A stretch of 64,000 nt of DNA from Streptomyces sp. 2131.1 (GTDB lineage Bacteria > Actinomycetota > Actinomycetes > Streptomycetales > Streptomycetaceae): NCBI RefSeq assembly GCF_900105515.1, contig NZ_FNSY01000001.1, forward strand, positions 4,576,001-4,640,000, in the 5' to 3' direction. A model generated the notes under the pieces. The model worked only from the letters and a program-made list of their open reading frames with translations. It made no database searches and had not been told where the DNA came from. The position numbers and the translations under genes are program-made. Shown here one piece after another: positions 1 to 8,672 of the stretch. Every line of letters starts with the position of its first letter. Position 1 is the first letter of the stretch.

Positions 1-2160
1 GAAGTCGTACGGGAACAGCGGCCTTCGCCAGGCCGGCCGCCAGGCGCAGCTGTCCGAGAGGACGGCCAAGGGGGCGACGCATCCGTCCACCGACACGAGA
101 AGGGTCATGCCGGTGAGGCCCAGCAGGGCCGTCGTCTGGGCGGCGATCAGCGCGCCCAGCAGGCGGTATCGGCGGTCCGCGGTGCTCGCCACCGCCGCGG
201 CCGCGGCCGCGGGCAGGCAGAGCGCCGCGAGCAGGAGGAGCAGATAGCGGTACGCGTAGAGCCCGCCCCGTGCGGCCGGCGGGGGTTGCCCGGTGTGTAC
301 GTATGCCTGGATACCCGCCACGGCCACGCAGGCCAGCACCCCGCCCAGCAGCCCGGGCCGCAGGACCTCGCGCAGCGGGGCCGCAGAAGCTTCGCCGTAA
401 GCCGCCCGGTCCGGCACCCAGCGGGGGGTGCCGGTCGCCGGACCGCTCGCCCAGGCCAACAGCGGAACCGTCCACAGGACGGTGATCGTGAGCGCGCCCA
501 TCGGCGTCTCGGCGATGTTGTCCAGTTGCGGCGCGAACACGGTGAGGCCGGGAATCGCGCTCAGGTCCCCGGCCGGTGCCTGGGACGGCAGCCACTGCGT
601 GATCGCCCGGGCCATCATCTCGGCGCTCGGTGCGTCCCTGTTGAGGCTCGTGGCCCCGGCGAGCAGCCACCAGGTGAGCCACGACATCATGGCGAGAGCG
701 GCGGCGGCCACGCACGAGGCGAGGGCGGGCCGCAGAGTCCGGCCCCTGGCCGTCGCGGCCCACAGGCGCGCGCACTGGGTCACCCACCAGCCGAACGCGG
801 CCCCCGCCGCCACCGGCACGAGCAGAACCGGCGGCCGCTGCGGCAGCCAGCCCCAGCCCGAGCCGAAACCGCTCAGGACCAGGCCGGCCGACATCCCGGC
901 ACCCAGCCACGCCCCGGCCCAGGCACCGGAGGGCACCCGGGTACCGGTCAGCAGCGCGTACACCACCGCCCGCCACAGGGCGACCACGACCACGCCGGTC
1001 ACCAGCACACCTGGGACGATCACCAGGACCGTCATCAGGTTGTTGGTGAAGTTGACGCGGTACTGGGCGATCTGCATAAGCACCTGTGGCACAGCCAGAG
1101 CGGGCACGGTACCGATGAGGAAGACCGGCAGGAGCGCGACACGGAACAACGGCGCCGGATCGGCCAGCGCGCCCCGGCGCAGACCCCACCGCGGATGTGT
1201 ACGCCACAGTTCGGTGAACGAGCCGAGTGCGCCGCGTACCGCGTTGGCGGGCGGTGGGGCGGTGACGGACCAGCCGACCGGGTCCGCGCCCCAGCGCACC
1301 GCGGCCAGGTCGGCGTAGATCTCCCGGCTCCGCAGCGCGTCCGAGCGGGCGAGGTACAGCAGCACGACCAGCACGACGGCCAGCACCGCGGGCCGGCCCA
1401 GCCGTAGCGAGCCACCACTCGCCACGATGCCGTGGACGACGTAGCCGAGACAGAGCAGGTACGGCAACAGCACCAGCCCGAGGAAGACCCGCCACAGGGC
1501 GACCGTGAGGTACGTCAGGGTGACGTCACGGTTGGCGATGTGGGCGAGCTCGTGCAGCAGCACCGCCCGGAAGCGTTCCGGATCGGTGCGCCGGACGGAG
1601 AGCAGGCCGCCGTGCAGGCAGACGACCGGGCGGCGGGTACGCCCGAAGACCACGGCGCCGACCGAGGCCGCCGTCGGATCGACCACGAACCGCGGCCTCG
1701 GCGACACGCTCGCGGCGGCGCACAAGTCACCCACAAGGGAGCCGATCCCACCGTCCTTGTCGACCGCCCCCAGTGGGACGACACGACTCCTTCGGGCCTT
1801 CCACAGGGGCAGTACCGCGAAGAGCAGGCCGGCCGCGACCATCAGTACCAGGGGCCAGCCCGCGATCTGCCACCACGGCGGCGCGGGCGCCCAGAGGGAC
1901 AGGCAGAAGCGGGTGGCGGTCATCTGGCCGGAGGTACTGAGCGATGTGTTCCAGTAGCTGCTGTCGGTGGGGTCCACACCCGCGGCGAGACCGCAACCGG
2001 CCTGGTCCCCGTGGGACATGACCTGGAACACTTCCAGGATCATGGCCCCGGACGCGGTCAGCATCAGAAGCAGCAGGGTGACGAACCGGGGGCCCGTTCC
2101 CGCGCCGAGGACTCGCTCGTCGACCCGGAACGGCTCGTCCGGCCCGGGTAAGGCCGCCAT
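1..2160 (-). CDS. M48-type integral membrane metalloprotease, partial (runs off the window)
   Basis: The frame opens at ATG 2160 and stays open to base 1, so at least 720 residues are present and the C-terminus is outside the window. A zinc-protease signature HELAH lies at residues 203-207, followed by REIYAD with E280 as the likely third zinc ligand, the arrangement of M48 peptidases (HtpX/Ste24 type). Hydrophobic segments occur before the motif (about residues 25-45 and 90-115) and many more after it, giving a large polytopic protein. The 4th codon is TTA (2149-2151), very rare in Streptomyces and read by the bldA tRNA, so translation may be tied to development. The start codon directly follows the stop of the upstream gene (TAG then ATG), which implies translational coupling. 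The protease family is clear; the substrate is unknown. Confidence 0.82.
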   Translation of the reverse strand, partial: MAALPGPDEPFRVDERVLGAGTGPRFVTLLLLMLTASGAMILEVFQVMSHGDQAGCGLAAGVDPTDSSYWNTSLSTSGQMTATRFCLSLWAPAPPWWQIAGWPLVLMVAAGLLFAVLPLWKARRSRVVPLGAVDKDGGIGSLVGDLCAAASVSPRPRFVVDPTAASVGAVVFGRTRRPVVCLHGGLLSVRRTDPERFRAVLLHELAHIANRDVTLTYLTVALWRVFLGLVLLPYLLCLGYVVHGIVASGGSLRLGRPAVLAVVLVVLLYLARSDALRSREIYADLAAVRWGADPVGWSVTAPPPANAVRGALGSFTELWRTHPRWGLRRGALADPAPLFRVALLPVFLIGTVPALAVPQVLMQIAQYRVNFTNNLMTVLVIVPGVLVTGVVVVALWRAVVYALLTGTRVPSGAWAGAWLGAGMSAGLVLSGFGSGWGWLPQRPPVLLVPVAAGAAFGWWVTQCARLWAATARGRTLRPALASCVAAAALAMMSWLTWWLLAGATSLNRDAPSAEMMARAITQWLPSQAPAGDLSAIPGLTVFAPQLDNIAETPMGALTITVLWTVPLLAWASGPATGTPRWVPDRAAYGEASAAPLREVLRPGLLGGVLACVAVAGIQAYVHTGQPPPAARGGLYAYRYLLLLLAALCLPAAAAAAVASTADRRYRLLGALIAAQTTALLGLTGMTLLVSVDGCVAPLAVLSDSCAWRPAWRRPLFPYDF

Positions 2161-2712
2161 CTAGCCCCGCCCGGTGGCCGGTCCGGGGTCATCCGGCTCG
2201 TCCGGCGGATCCGGCTCCGCTGCGGCGGGCGCCTCCGGCTCCTCGGCCAGCACCAGCCGGGCCACGACCGCGTCGGCGATCGCCTCGGCCTGTGCGGTCT
2301 CCAGCCCTCGCTGCCTGCCCGTCGCCAGGACCTGGGCACGTACCGCTGCCAGCTGTTCCCGCGTCAACGGCGGTATCCCGGCCGCCGGAACCGGCCGCCG
2401 CCGCGGCACCAGCCGTCGCATCATGGCCGTCACTCCCTGGGAGATACGCGTCGCCGTCGACTCCGCCGTCCGTTGCGCCACCCCGTCGAGTACCAGCCAG
2501 ACCACGGGTGCCACCAGCGCGGCGGCCTCGCCGACCCCGAATCCCAACGGTGTGTGGCGTCCGCCGCCGCCGCGGCGCAGCCGCCGCACCACCGTGGCGT
2601 CGTCGAACCGGCAGAGCCCCTCCACGAGCGGGAGTTCGTCGGGCGCGAGCTCCGTCACGACCGCACGCACCACATCACGCACCAGCGGACCGGACCGGTC
2701 GTCGGCGGTCAC
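2161..2712 (-). CDS. Hypothetical protein coupled to the M48 protease
   Basis: This 183-residue frame ends in TAG immediately before the ATG of the M48 gene, so the two are probably one operon. I chose GTG 2712 (protein beginning VTADDRSG), preceded by a purine-rich GGAACCGAT stretch; an upstream start near 2793 is also open. The protein has a middle hydrophobic stretch around APVVWLVLDGVA, a basic patch (RRLVPRRRPVP), a helical segment rich in Ala and Gln, and an acidic Pro/Glu/Asp tail. I do not recognise a named domain. Its position suggests a regulator or partner of the protease, but that is inference. Confidence 0.6.
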   Translation of the reverse strand: MTADDRSGPLVRDVVRAVVTELAPDELPLVEGLCRFDDATVVRRLRRGGGGRHTPLGFGVGEAAALVAPVVWLVLDGVAQRTAESTATRISQGVTAMMRRLVPRRRPVPAAGIPPLTREQLAAVRAQVLATGRQRGLETAQAEAIADAVVARLVLAEEPEAPAAAEPDPPDEPDDPGPATGRG

Positions 2713-2867
2713 ATCGGTTCCGGATCCCACTCGTCGCCCCCAGACGTCCCGAGCCGATCCCGGCCCGCAGTGAAACGGCCTCCGACCCAGCACTGTCCCA
2801 CGTGAGGTGACGGGTCGACAGGGCTTCGGCAGGACCGCGTCACGCAGCCTCAGTCACGAGTGCGATT

Positions 2868-3461
2868 TCAGGCCGACGGGCACTTTCCTGTCGCGACGTG
2901 CAGGGTGACGTTTTCCGAGGGGTCGTACGGTTCGCCAGGTTTCGGGCTCTGGCTGCAGATCTCTCCGTGCACCCGAGAGATTTCCTGCTGGTCGACAATG
3001 CCGGGGCCTCCGTAGAAAACATCGATGAAGCGGCTGTTGTATCCCTTCTTCAGGAGCTGGGCGTAGGACTTGTCGAAGTCCTTGCCTATGAGATCGGGCG
3101 TCCTGGGGGCGGGGACATGGGCGTTCCAATGAGACGGGCACGTTTCCCCGCGCGGGACAGCACCGAAATCAACGGAGTCCGGACCGTCTCCTTCTCTCGT
3201 CAAACAAGCCCTCCACAGTTCCGCGTGCTGCAGATCCACGGTCCGTCCGAGGTCCGTCGCATCTCGGACGGAGTAGCCGAGGTCCTTCTCGACGGCTTCC
3301 TTCATTTTTACGGGCAGACTGTCCGGAGGCAGGGGCGTGGACGCGGGTCCACTTCGCGTGGCTGAGGCCGTGCCGTCGGATGAATGGTTCGAACAGGCTG
3401 CGCTCAAGGCGGTGACCGCCAAGATCAAAGCCATGCTCCTGCCAAGCGTTTTCGATTTCAT
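2868..3461 (-). CDS. Secreted lipoprotein with C-terminal PASTA-like domain
   Basis: A 197-residue protein starting MKSKTLGRSMALIL has a type II signal peptide with lipobox LSAAC, so it should be lipid-anchored on the outer face of the membrane. The C-terminal third reads like a PASTA repeat: PDLIGKDF, then a helix with YAQLLKKGYN, then SQSPKPGE and VTLHVATG. PASTA domains bind muropeptides or peptidoglycan, usually on Ser/Thr kinases and penicillin-binding proteins; a free lipoprotein version is less usual. Codon use is unlike the neighbours, with ATA, AGA, TCA, AGT, CGA and several TTG codons, which suggests recent acquisition. ATG 3461 is chosen because the signal peptide begins exactly there; the open frame upstream is only GC-driven. 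Confidence 0.8.
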   Translation of the reverse strand: MKSKTLGRSMALILAVTALSAACSNHSSDGTASATRSGPASTPLPPDSLPVKMKEAVEKDLGYSVRDATDLGRTVDLQHAELWRACLTREGDGPDSVDFGAVPRGETCPSHWNAHVPAPRTPDLIGKDFDKSYAQLLKKGYNSRFIDVFYGGPGIVDQQEISRVHGEICSQSPKPGEPYDPSENVTLHVATGKCPSA

Positions 3462-3508
3462 GTCCTGCTTTCCCGTTACTGTGCGCTGCGCAGTACAAGC
3501 CCGCCGGT

Positions 3509-4516
3509 TTACCCCACCCGCCCCCCATGGCACTCCCGGTACGACTCTCCCGACCCGCACCAGCACTTCCCGCTCTTCGGCGGCGGCCACGGCACCGCGC
3601 GGCCGCGGGCGGCCAGGGTCGTGGCGTACTGGGGGAGCAGGTCCGGGTCCGCCGGGGACGCGGCCTCGGAGGCGGCGAACGCCTCGTACGACGGGACCGT
3701 GCCCGTGACGATGCCGAGGTTCGGGGTGCCCGCCGCCTGGAGGTCGCGCAGTGCGGTCTCCAGGCGGGCCAGGTGGTCCGGGTGCGAGGTGTACTCGCTG
3801 CCCAGGCCCGGGTACGCGGTGAGCAGTTCGCGCAGTTCGTCCGCCGGCCAGTGCAGCACCGCCACCGGGAACGGGCGGGACAACGCCGTGCGGTACGTGC
3901 CCAGTTCGGCGCGCAGGCGGGTGATCTCGGCGCGCAGCTCGCCCGGGTCCGAGGAGCCCAGGGACCACAGGCGCTTCGGGTCGTGGAGCTCGTCCAGCGG
4001 GACCGCAGCCGTGTGCAGGGTGTCGGCCAGCTCGTCCCAGGCGTCGTGCGGGGCGCCCATCAGGCGGCGCACCCGGTGGCGGCCGGTCAGCAGCGACTGG
4101 GTCTGGTACGGGACCTCCTCGCCCGGCGCGATCAGCAGGCGCAGGGCCGTGGAGAACAGGTCGTGGGCCGCGTTCAGCTCGTCGTGGGCCTCCAGCGTCT
4201 CGGCCGCGATCTCCCACGGGGCCGCCTCCTGCGGGGCCGCCACGCGGACGCCGTCGATCAGCGCGCGCGCCTCCGCCTCGTGGCCGTACTCCCAGAGGTT
4301 CGCGGCGCTGAGCGCCTTCACCAGGTGGGGGTGCTCGGTGCCGGGGGCGTTGAGCAGTTCGTCGTAGAGCGTCGTGGCGCGGGCGCGGTCACCGGCGAGT
4401 TCCAGATGGGCCGCGGCCTGGAGGAGCAGCGGTTCGTGGTCCTCGGGGTACTGCGCCGCGGTGCGGAGCAGACGCTCGGCTTCGGAGATGTGGTCGGCAG
4501 GGGTGTCGGGGCGCAT
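3509..4516 (-). CDS. Tetratricopeptide-like protein with C-terminal SEC-C zinc motif
   Basis: A 335-residue cytoplasmic protein. The first about 160 residues are Ala/Leu/Glu-rich helical repeats (HISEAERLLRTAAQ, PLLLQAAAHLELAGD, ALSAANLWEYGHEAEA) with the spacing of TPR-like hairpins. The C-terminus carries KCWCGSGESYRECHG, a SEC-C motif (CxCGSG followed by CH) that binds zinc, as at the end of SecA and in many stand-alone proteins. The start is uncertain: ATG 4516 and an ATG three codons upstream both lack a Shine-Dalgarno sequence, so the mRNA may be leaderless. It is divergent from the DUF3311/symporter pair. SEC-C proteins are often linked to SecA or ribosomal partners, but a specific role cannot be assigned. 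Confidence 0.8.
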   Translation of the reverse strand: MRPDTPADHISEAERLLRTAAQYPEDHEPLLLQAAAHLELAGDRARATTLYDELLNAPGTEHPHLVKALSAANLWEYGHEAEARALIDGVRVAAPQEAAPWEIAAETLEAHDELNAAHDLFSTALRLLIAPGEEVPYQTQSLLTGRHRVRRLMGAPHDAWDELADTLHTAAVPLDELHDPKRLWSLGSSDPGELRAEITRLRAELGTYRTALSRPFPVAVLHWPADELRELLTAYPGLGSEYTSHPDHLARLETALRDLQAAGTPNLGIVTGTVPSYEAFAASEAASPADPDLLPQYATTLAARGRAVPWPPPKSGKCWCGSGESYRECHGGRVG

Positions 4517-4675
4517 GAACCACACCGTACTGCTGTGCGGGGGCGTGGCGGGGGCCGCTCCGCAGGCCCGCGGCGTGAGCCCGGTCGCGGCCCGGGGGTG
4601 TTGACGGCCACCGGCCCGCGAGGTCTCGCGACCGTCCGCGACGGACCCGCCGCCGACCCTCTAACGTGTCTCCTC

Positions 4676-4864
4676 GTGCTCAGACGACGTCCGCAGTTGC
4701 TGTGGTTGCTGGTCCCCTATGTCCTCTACCTGGGGGCGCTGCCGTTCGTGAACCGGGTGAGACCCGTCGTGCTCGGGCTGCCGTTCCTCTTCTTCTGGCT
4801 GCTCGGGGCGACCGTTCTGACCCCCGTCGCCGTGTGGCTGACCCGGCGGGGTGACCGCCGGTGA
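4676..4864 (+). CDS. DUF3311 small membrane protein
   Basis: A 62-residue protein starting at GTG (VLRRRPQLLWLL) with two hydrophobic segments separated by VNRVRP and ending in a basic tail (TRRGDRR). Short two-helix proteins of this kind, DUF3311, typically sit immediately upstream of an SSS-family symporter, and here the stop TGA overlaps the GTG of the symporter. No Shine-Dalgarno is visible. A TAACGT hexamer at 4663-4668 lies 7 nt before the GTG, fitting a leaderless transcript with that hexamer as its -10 element. The likely role is a small subunit or assembly partner of the transporter. Confidence 0.8.
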   Translation: MLRRRPQLLWLLVPYVLYLGALPFVNRVRPVVLGLPFLFFWLLGATVLTPVAVWLTRRGDRR

Positions 4865-6360
4865 ACGCCGCCGTCGCGACCTCCGTCTTCGGGGTCTTCA
4901 TGGTCGCCACCGTCGCACTCGGGCTGCTCGCCGTACGGGGCAGGCGTGGCGGGGGAGGGCTCGCCGAGTGGTCGGTGGGCGGGCGGAGCCTGGGGACCGT
5001 GTTCATCTGGGTGCTGATGGCCGGTGAGGGCTACACCAGCTTCAGCTACCTCGGCGCCGCCGGCTGGGGCTACAACTACGGGGCGCCCGTCCTGTATGTC
5101 GTCGCGTACATGTCCTGCGGGTACGCCGTCGGCTACGTCGTCGGGCCGATGCTCTGGGCGTACGCGCGCAAGCACGGTCTCGTCGGGATCACCGACATGG
5201 TGGCGCACCGCTTCGGGCGGCCCTGGCTCGGCGCGCTCGTCGCCGTGCTGGCGACCGTGTTCCTGCTTCCGTACATCCAGCTCCAGATCACCGGCATGGG
5301 CGTCGTCGTCTCGACGATCTCCTACGGGGCCATCAGCCTGAACTGGGCGTACTTCATCGCCTTCGCCGTCACCACCGGCTTCGTCGTCGTCAGCGGGCTG
5401 CGCGGCAGCGCCTGGGTGTCCGTGCTGAAGGACCTGCTGGTCATCGTCACGCTCGGGTTCCTGGCGATCTACGTGCCCGTGCACTACTTCGACGGCTACG
5501 GGCCCTTCCTGGACCGGCTCGTCACCGAGAAGAGCGAGTGGCTGACCTTCCCCGGGCACGGGGACAGCGGCCTCGGACAGGCGTGGTTCATCACGACCTC
5601 GTTCCTGAACTCGCTGACCGTCGTGATCTTCCCGACCACCGTCGCCGGCTACCTCGGCGCGAGGAACGCCGACGTGCTCCGCCGCAACGCGATGTGGCTG
5701 CCGGCCTACAACGTCCTGCTCTTCGTCCCGATGCTGCTCGGCATGGCGGCCCTGTTCGTGGTGCCGGGGCTCGTCGGCGCCGAGTCCAACCTCGCCCTCT
5801 TCAAGCTGGTCACGGACTCGCTGCCCGCCTGGTCCGTCGGGATCATCGGGGTCGCCGCCGCGCTCTCCTCGATCGTGCCCATGGCGGTGTTCATGCTGGT
5901 CATCGGCACGATGTGGGGCCGCAGCGTGCTCTCCCTCGTCCCGCGCTGGGAGCGGCGGCAGAAGGGCGCCGCGCAACTGGTCGTCGTGGTCGCGGGCTCC
6001 CTCGCGCTGCTCCTCACGTACACCGCCCCCAACACCCTCGTACGCCTCTCGCTCATCTCGTACGAGGGCATGGCGCAGCTGCTCCCCATGGTGCTGCTGG
6101 GGCTGATGTGGCGGCGGCTGACCCTGCTCGGGGCGATGTCCGGGCTCGTCGTCGGAGTCGGCGTGGTGTGCGGGTTCGTGTTCATGGAGAACGACCCGGT
6201 GTGGGGCGTGAACGCGGGCATCGTCGCCCTCGCCGCCAACCTGGCCGTCGCGCTGGTGGTGACGTACGCGGGTCCGCGCGAGCGCGACGAACGGCCGGAC
6301 GACGAGGTGCTGGCCCGGGACGAGTGGGAGGCGGACCGGGAGGTCGTCAACGTACGTTGA
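4861..6360 (+). CDS. Sodium:solute symporter (SSS family)
   Basis: A 499-residue polytopic protein with about 13 hydrophobic segments and the SSS-family layout: an N-terminal helix, the SVGGRSLGTVFIW and GEGYTSFSYLGAAGWGY loop, then GLVGITDMVAHRFG and YIQLQITGMG. In this family these regions form the sodium and substrate path. The pairing with DUF3311 points to the monocarboxylate or short organic acid branch (MctP-like) rather than to PutP or PanF, though the substrate is inference. It starts at GTG 4861, overlapping the DUF3311 stop, so the two are translationally coupled. The cytoplasmic C-terminus is acidic. Confidence 0.85.
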   Translation: MNAAVATSVFGVFMVATVALGLLAVRGRRGGGGLAEWSVGGRSLGTVFIWVLMAGEGYTSFSYLGAAGWGYNYGAPVLYVVAYMSCGYAVGYVVGPMLWAYARKHGLVGITDMVAHRFGRPWLGALVAVLATVFLLPYIQLQITGMGVVVSTISYGAISLNWAYFIAFAVTTGFVVVSGLRGSAWVSVLKDLLVIVTLGFLAIYVPVHYFDGYGPFLDRLVTEKSEWLTFPGHGDSGLGQAWFITTSFLNSLTVVIFPTTVAGYLGARNADVLRRNAMWLPAYNVLLFVPMLLGMAALFVVPGLVGAESNLALFKLVTDSLPAWSVGIIGVAAALSSIVPMAVFMLVIGTMWGRSVLSLVPRWERRQKGAAQLVVVVAGSLALLLTYTAPNTLVRLSLISYEGMAQLLPMVLLGLMWRRLTLLGAMSGLVVGVGVVCGFVFMENDPVWGVNAGIVALAANLAVALVVTYAGPRERDERPDDEVLARDEWEADREVVNVR

Positions 6361-6426
6361 CACCCGTGCGCGGTCGTGTATAACGGATGGACCGGCGGAG
6401 GCGAGTACGGAAGGGAGGCACCGTCC

Positions 6427-6762
6427 ATGGACACCAGCGCCATGAACCGCGTACGCGGCGGTCTCTCCCGCGTGCTGCGCCCCGCGGGCCTGCTGCTGTT
6501 CCTCCTCACCGAGGTGCTCCTCGCCGAGGGCGGCAGCCTCTCCGCCGCCGTCGCGCTCGCCGCCACCGCGGCCGCCGGCACCGCGCTCGCCGCCTGCTCG
6601 GTCATCAGTGCCCGCTGCGCCACCCCGGTGCCCCGCACCCGGGTGCGCACCGCCATGCGCGACCGGGAGAAGCGCACCGCGTTCCTCCCGCAACGGGACC
6701 CGGACGCCCAGGGGCGCCGCCGCCCCCGAGCCCCGGGCCACGCCCTCCCGACGGCCGCGTAA
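6427..6762 (+). CDS. DUF6412-like small membrane protein
   Basis: A 111-residue protein starting MDTSAMNRVRGG, chosen because a strong GGGAGG lies 8-14 bases upstream. Two hydrophobic segments (LLLFLLTEVLLAEGG and AAVALAATAAAGTALAACS) are followed by an Arg/Pro-rich cytoplasmic tail. It sits 78 bases upstream of the YidC gene on the same strand, the usual place for DUF6412 proteins in Streptomyces. A role beside the insertase, for example in assembly of small membrane proteins, is possible but unproven. Confidence 0.65.
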   Translation: MDTSAMNRVRGGLSRVLRPAGLLLFLLTEVLLAEGGSLSAAVALAATAAAGTALAACSVISARCATPVPRTRVRTAMRDREKRTAFLPQRDPDAQGRRRPRAPGHALPTAA

Positions 6763-6840
6763 GGGCGTACCGACCCCTTCGCGGACCCGTCACGCCGAAT
6801 CAACATCCCCGGCACGACGAGACCCTCGGAGGGCTCACCC

Positions 6841-7611
6841 ATGTCCGCCTTCATGTCCGCTTTCGCCAGTCTGGTCGGCGCCCTCGCCGACCTGCTCCAC
6901 CCGCTCTTCCAGAACGCGTCCACCGCCGCCGCGATCGTCCTGTTCACCGCGCTCGTCCGGCTCGCCGTGCACCCGCTCTCGCGGGCCGCCGCGCGCGGGC
7001 AGAAGGCGCAGCGCCGGCTCCAGCCGCAGATCGCGGAGCTCCGCAAGAAGCACGGCAAGGACCGCGAGCGGATGCAGAAGGCGCTCATGGAGCTGCACCG
7101 CGAGGAGAAGGTCTCGCCGCTCTCCGGCTGCCTGCCGAGCCTGCTCCAGATGCCCGCGTTCTTCCTGCTGTACCACCTCTTCTCCAGCCAGAGGATCGGC
7201 GACAAGGCCAACGCGCTCCTCGGCCACCAGCTCTTCGACGCCCCGCTCGGCGAGCGCTGGCACGACGCCCTGTCGCACGGCGGGATGTTCGGCGCGCAGG
7301 GCCTGGTCTACCTGGGCCTCTTCGCGCTCGTGGCGGCCGTCGCCACGTTCAACTACGGGCGTACGAAGCGCCAGATGGCCGCCAACCCGGTCACCCCGGC
7401 CACCGGCCCCGACGGGCAGCCGATGCCGGGCATGGGCGCGATGAACCGGCTCATGCCGCTGATGTCCTTCTTCACTCTCTTCACCGTCGCCTTCGTGCCG
7501 CTGGCCGCCGCGCTGTACGTGGTCACCAGCACCACCTGGACCGCGATCGAGCGGGCCTTCCTGTACCGCGACATGCCCGCCCCGGGTGCCGCGGTCGCCA
7601 CGGCCGCGTAA
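6841..7611 (+). CDS. YidC/Oxa1 family membrane protein insertase (accessory copy)
   Basis: A 256-residue YidC/Oxa1-type protein that would insert membrane proteins alone or with the Sec translocon. Evidence: the first core helix with FTALVRLAVHPLS, a cytoplasmic basic coiled hairpin (KAQRRLQPQIAELRKKHGKDRERMQKALMELHREEKV, described by its ends), then CLPSLLQMPAFFLLYHLF, the canonical second core helix, and two later helices. It lacks the long C-terminal tail of the housekeeping YidC next to rnpA/oriC, so this is probably an accessory paralogue. ATG 6841 is preceded by CGGAGGG. Loop residues such as QMPAFF match the family. Confidence 0.88.
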   Translation: MSAFMSAFASLVGALADLLHPLFQNASTAAAIVLFTALVRLAVHPLSRAAARGQKAQRRLQPQIAELRKKHGKDRERMQKALMELHREEKVSPLSGCLPSLLQMPAFFLLYHLFSSQRIGDKANALLGHQLFDAPLGERWHDALSHGGMFGAQGLVYLGLFALVAAVATFNYGRTKRQMAANPVTPATGPDGQPMPGMGAMNRLMPLMSFFTLFTVAFVPLAAALYVVTSTTWTAIERAFLYRDMPAPGAAVATAA

Positions 7612-7749
7612 CGGCGGCGCCGGGGGCGGCCCGGTCCAGGTTGTGAACAGGGTCTTGCGGAGTGATCGGATGTCTTGGAGGATCGGACAAGCCTGCGATG
7701 GCCGCCACCCATCCGACGGGCCTGATCCCGACCGAGGAGAGAAAGACTC

Positions 7750-8610
7750 GTGAAGCTGCTTCGTGTGGGTACGGCCGGTGCGGAACGACCGGCGCTGCTG
7801 GACGAGGGCGGAACCCTGCGTGACCTGTCGGGCGTCGTCCCCGACATCGACAGCGCGCTGCTCGCCGACGAGGACGCGCTCGCCCGGGTACGCGCCGCCG
7901 CGGCCGCCCCCGACGGGCTGCCGGTGCTCGACGCCGAGGGGCTCCGGGTGGGCCCGCCGCTCGCCCGGATCGGCAAGATCGTGTGCATCGGGCTGAACTA
8001 CCACGACCATGCCACGGAGACCGGGGCGGCGATACCGGACGAGCCGATCCTGTTCTTCAAGGCCCCGGACACCGTGGTCGGGCCCGAGGACACCGTGCTC
8101 GTCCCGCGCGGCAGCGTGAAGACTGACTGGGAGGTCGAGCTGGCCGTCGTCATCGGGCGCACCGCGCGCTACCTGGAGACCGCCGAGGAGGGCCTCGCCC
8201 ACGTCGCCGGGTACGCGGTCGCCCACGACGTCTCCGAGCGCGAGTTCCAGATCGAGCGCGGCGGCACCTGGGACAAGGGCAAGAACTGCGAGACGTTCAA
8301 CCCGCTCGGCCCCTGGCTGGTCACCGCCGACGAGGTCGCCGACCCGCAGGCCCTCCCGCTGAAGCTCTGGGTCAACGGCGAGCTGAAGCAGGACGGCACC
8401 ACCGCCGACCAGATCTTCCCGGTCGGCGAGGTCGTCCGCTATCTCAGCCGGTTCATGACGCTCTACCCGGGCGACGTGATCAACACCGGCACCCCGGCCG
8501 GCGTGGCCATGGGGCAGCCCGAGCCCAAGCCGTACCTGCGGGCCGGTGACGTCGTCGAGCTGGAGATCGACGGCCTCGGCCGGCAGCGGCAGGAGCTGAA
8601 GGACGCGTAA
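7750..8610 (+). CDS. Fumarylacetoacetate hydrolase (FAH) family protein
   Basis: A 286-residue FAH-fold enzyme. The N-terminal about 65 residues form the small domain (MKLLRVGTAGAERPALL) and the catalytic domain starts at IGKIVCIGLNYHDHATE. Metal-binding acidic residues appear in DWEVELAVVIGR and in the ending VVELEIDGLGRQ; VINTGTPAGVAMG is the conserved substrate loop. Members hydrolyse C-C bonds in acylpyruvates, fumarylacetoacetate or 2-hydroxyhepta-diene-dioates, so this could serve aromatic catabolism or oxaloacetate tautomerisation/decarboxylation. No catabolic neighbours specify the substrate. The start is the GTG after GAGGAGAGAAAG. Transcription ends in a strong hairpin just downstream. 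Confidence 0.87.
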   Translation: MKLLRVGTAGAERPALLDEGGTLRDLSGVVPDIDSALLADEDALARVRAAAAAPDGLPVLDAEGLRVGPPLARIGKIVCIGLNYHDHATETGAAIPDEPILFFKAPDTVVGPEDTVLVPRGSVKTDWEVELAVVIGRTARYLETAEEGLAHVAGYAVAHDVSEREFQIERGGTWDKGKNCETFNPLGPWLVTADEVADPQALPLKLWVNGELKQDGTTADQIFPVGEVVRYLSRFMTLYPGDVINTGTPAGVAMGQPEPKPYLRAGDVVELEIDGLGRQRQELKDA

Positions 8611-8626
8611 GGCACCCCGATACATC

Positions 8627-8665
8627 GGAGGGGTGGGGTCCGTCGCGTACGGACCCCACCCCTCC
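8627..8665. terminator. Bidirectional hairpin between convergent genes
   Basis: Perfect 17-bp inverted repeat (arms 8627-8643 and 8649-8665, loop CGCGT) between the FAH gene on the plus strand and the heme-degrading-type gene on the minus strand. There is no U-tract, as is usual for Streptomyces terminators. Confidence 0.85.
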
Positions 8666-8672
8666 GCGTACG

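Noticed and set aside
286-2151. Plus-strand open frames at the left end
   Set aside because: They are shadows of the minus-strand M48 protease, which is open to the window edge and carries HELAH.
4726-6741. Minus-strand open frame opposite the symporter
   Set aside because: His/Asp/Gly-rich antisense product without motifs; the symporter frame is unambiguous.
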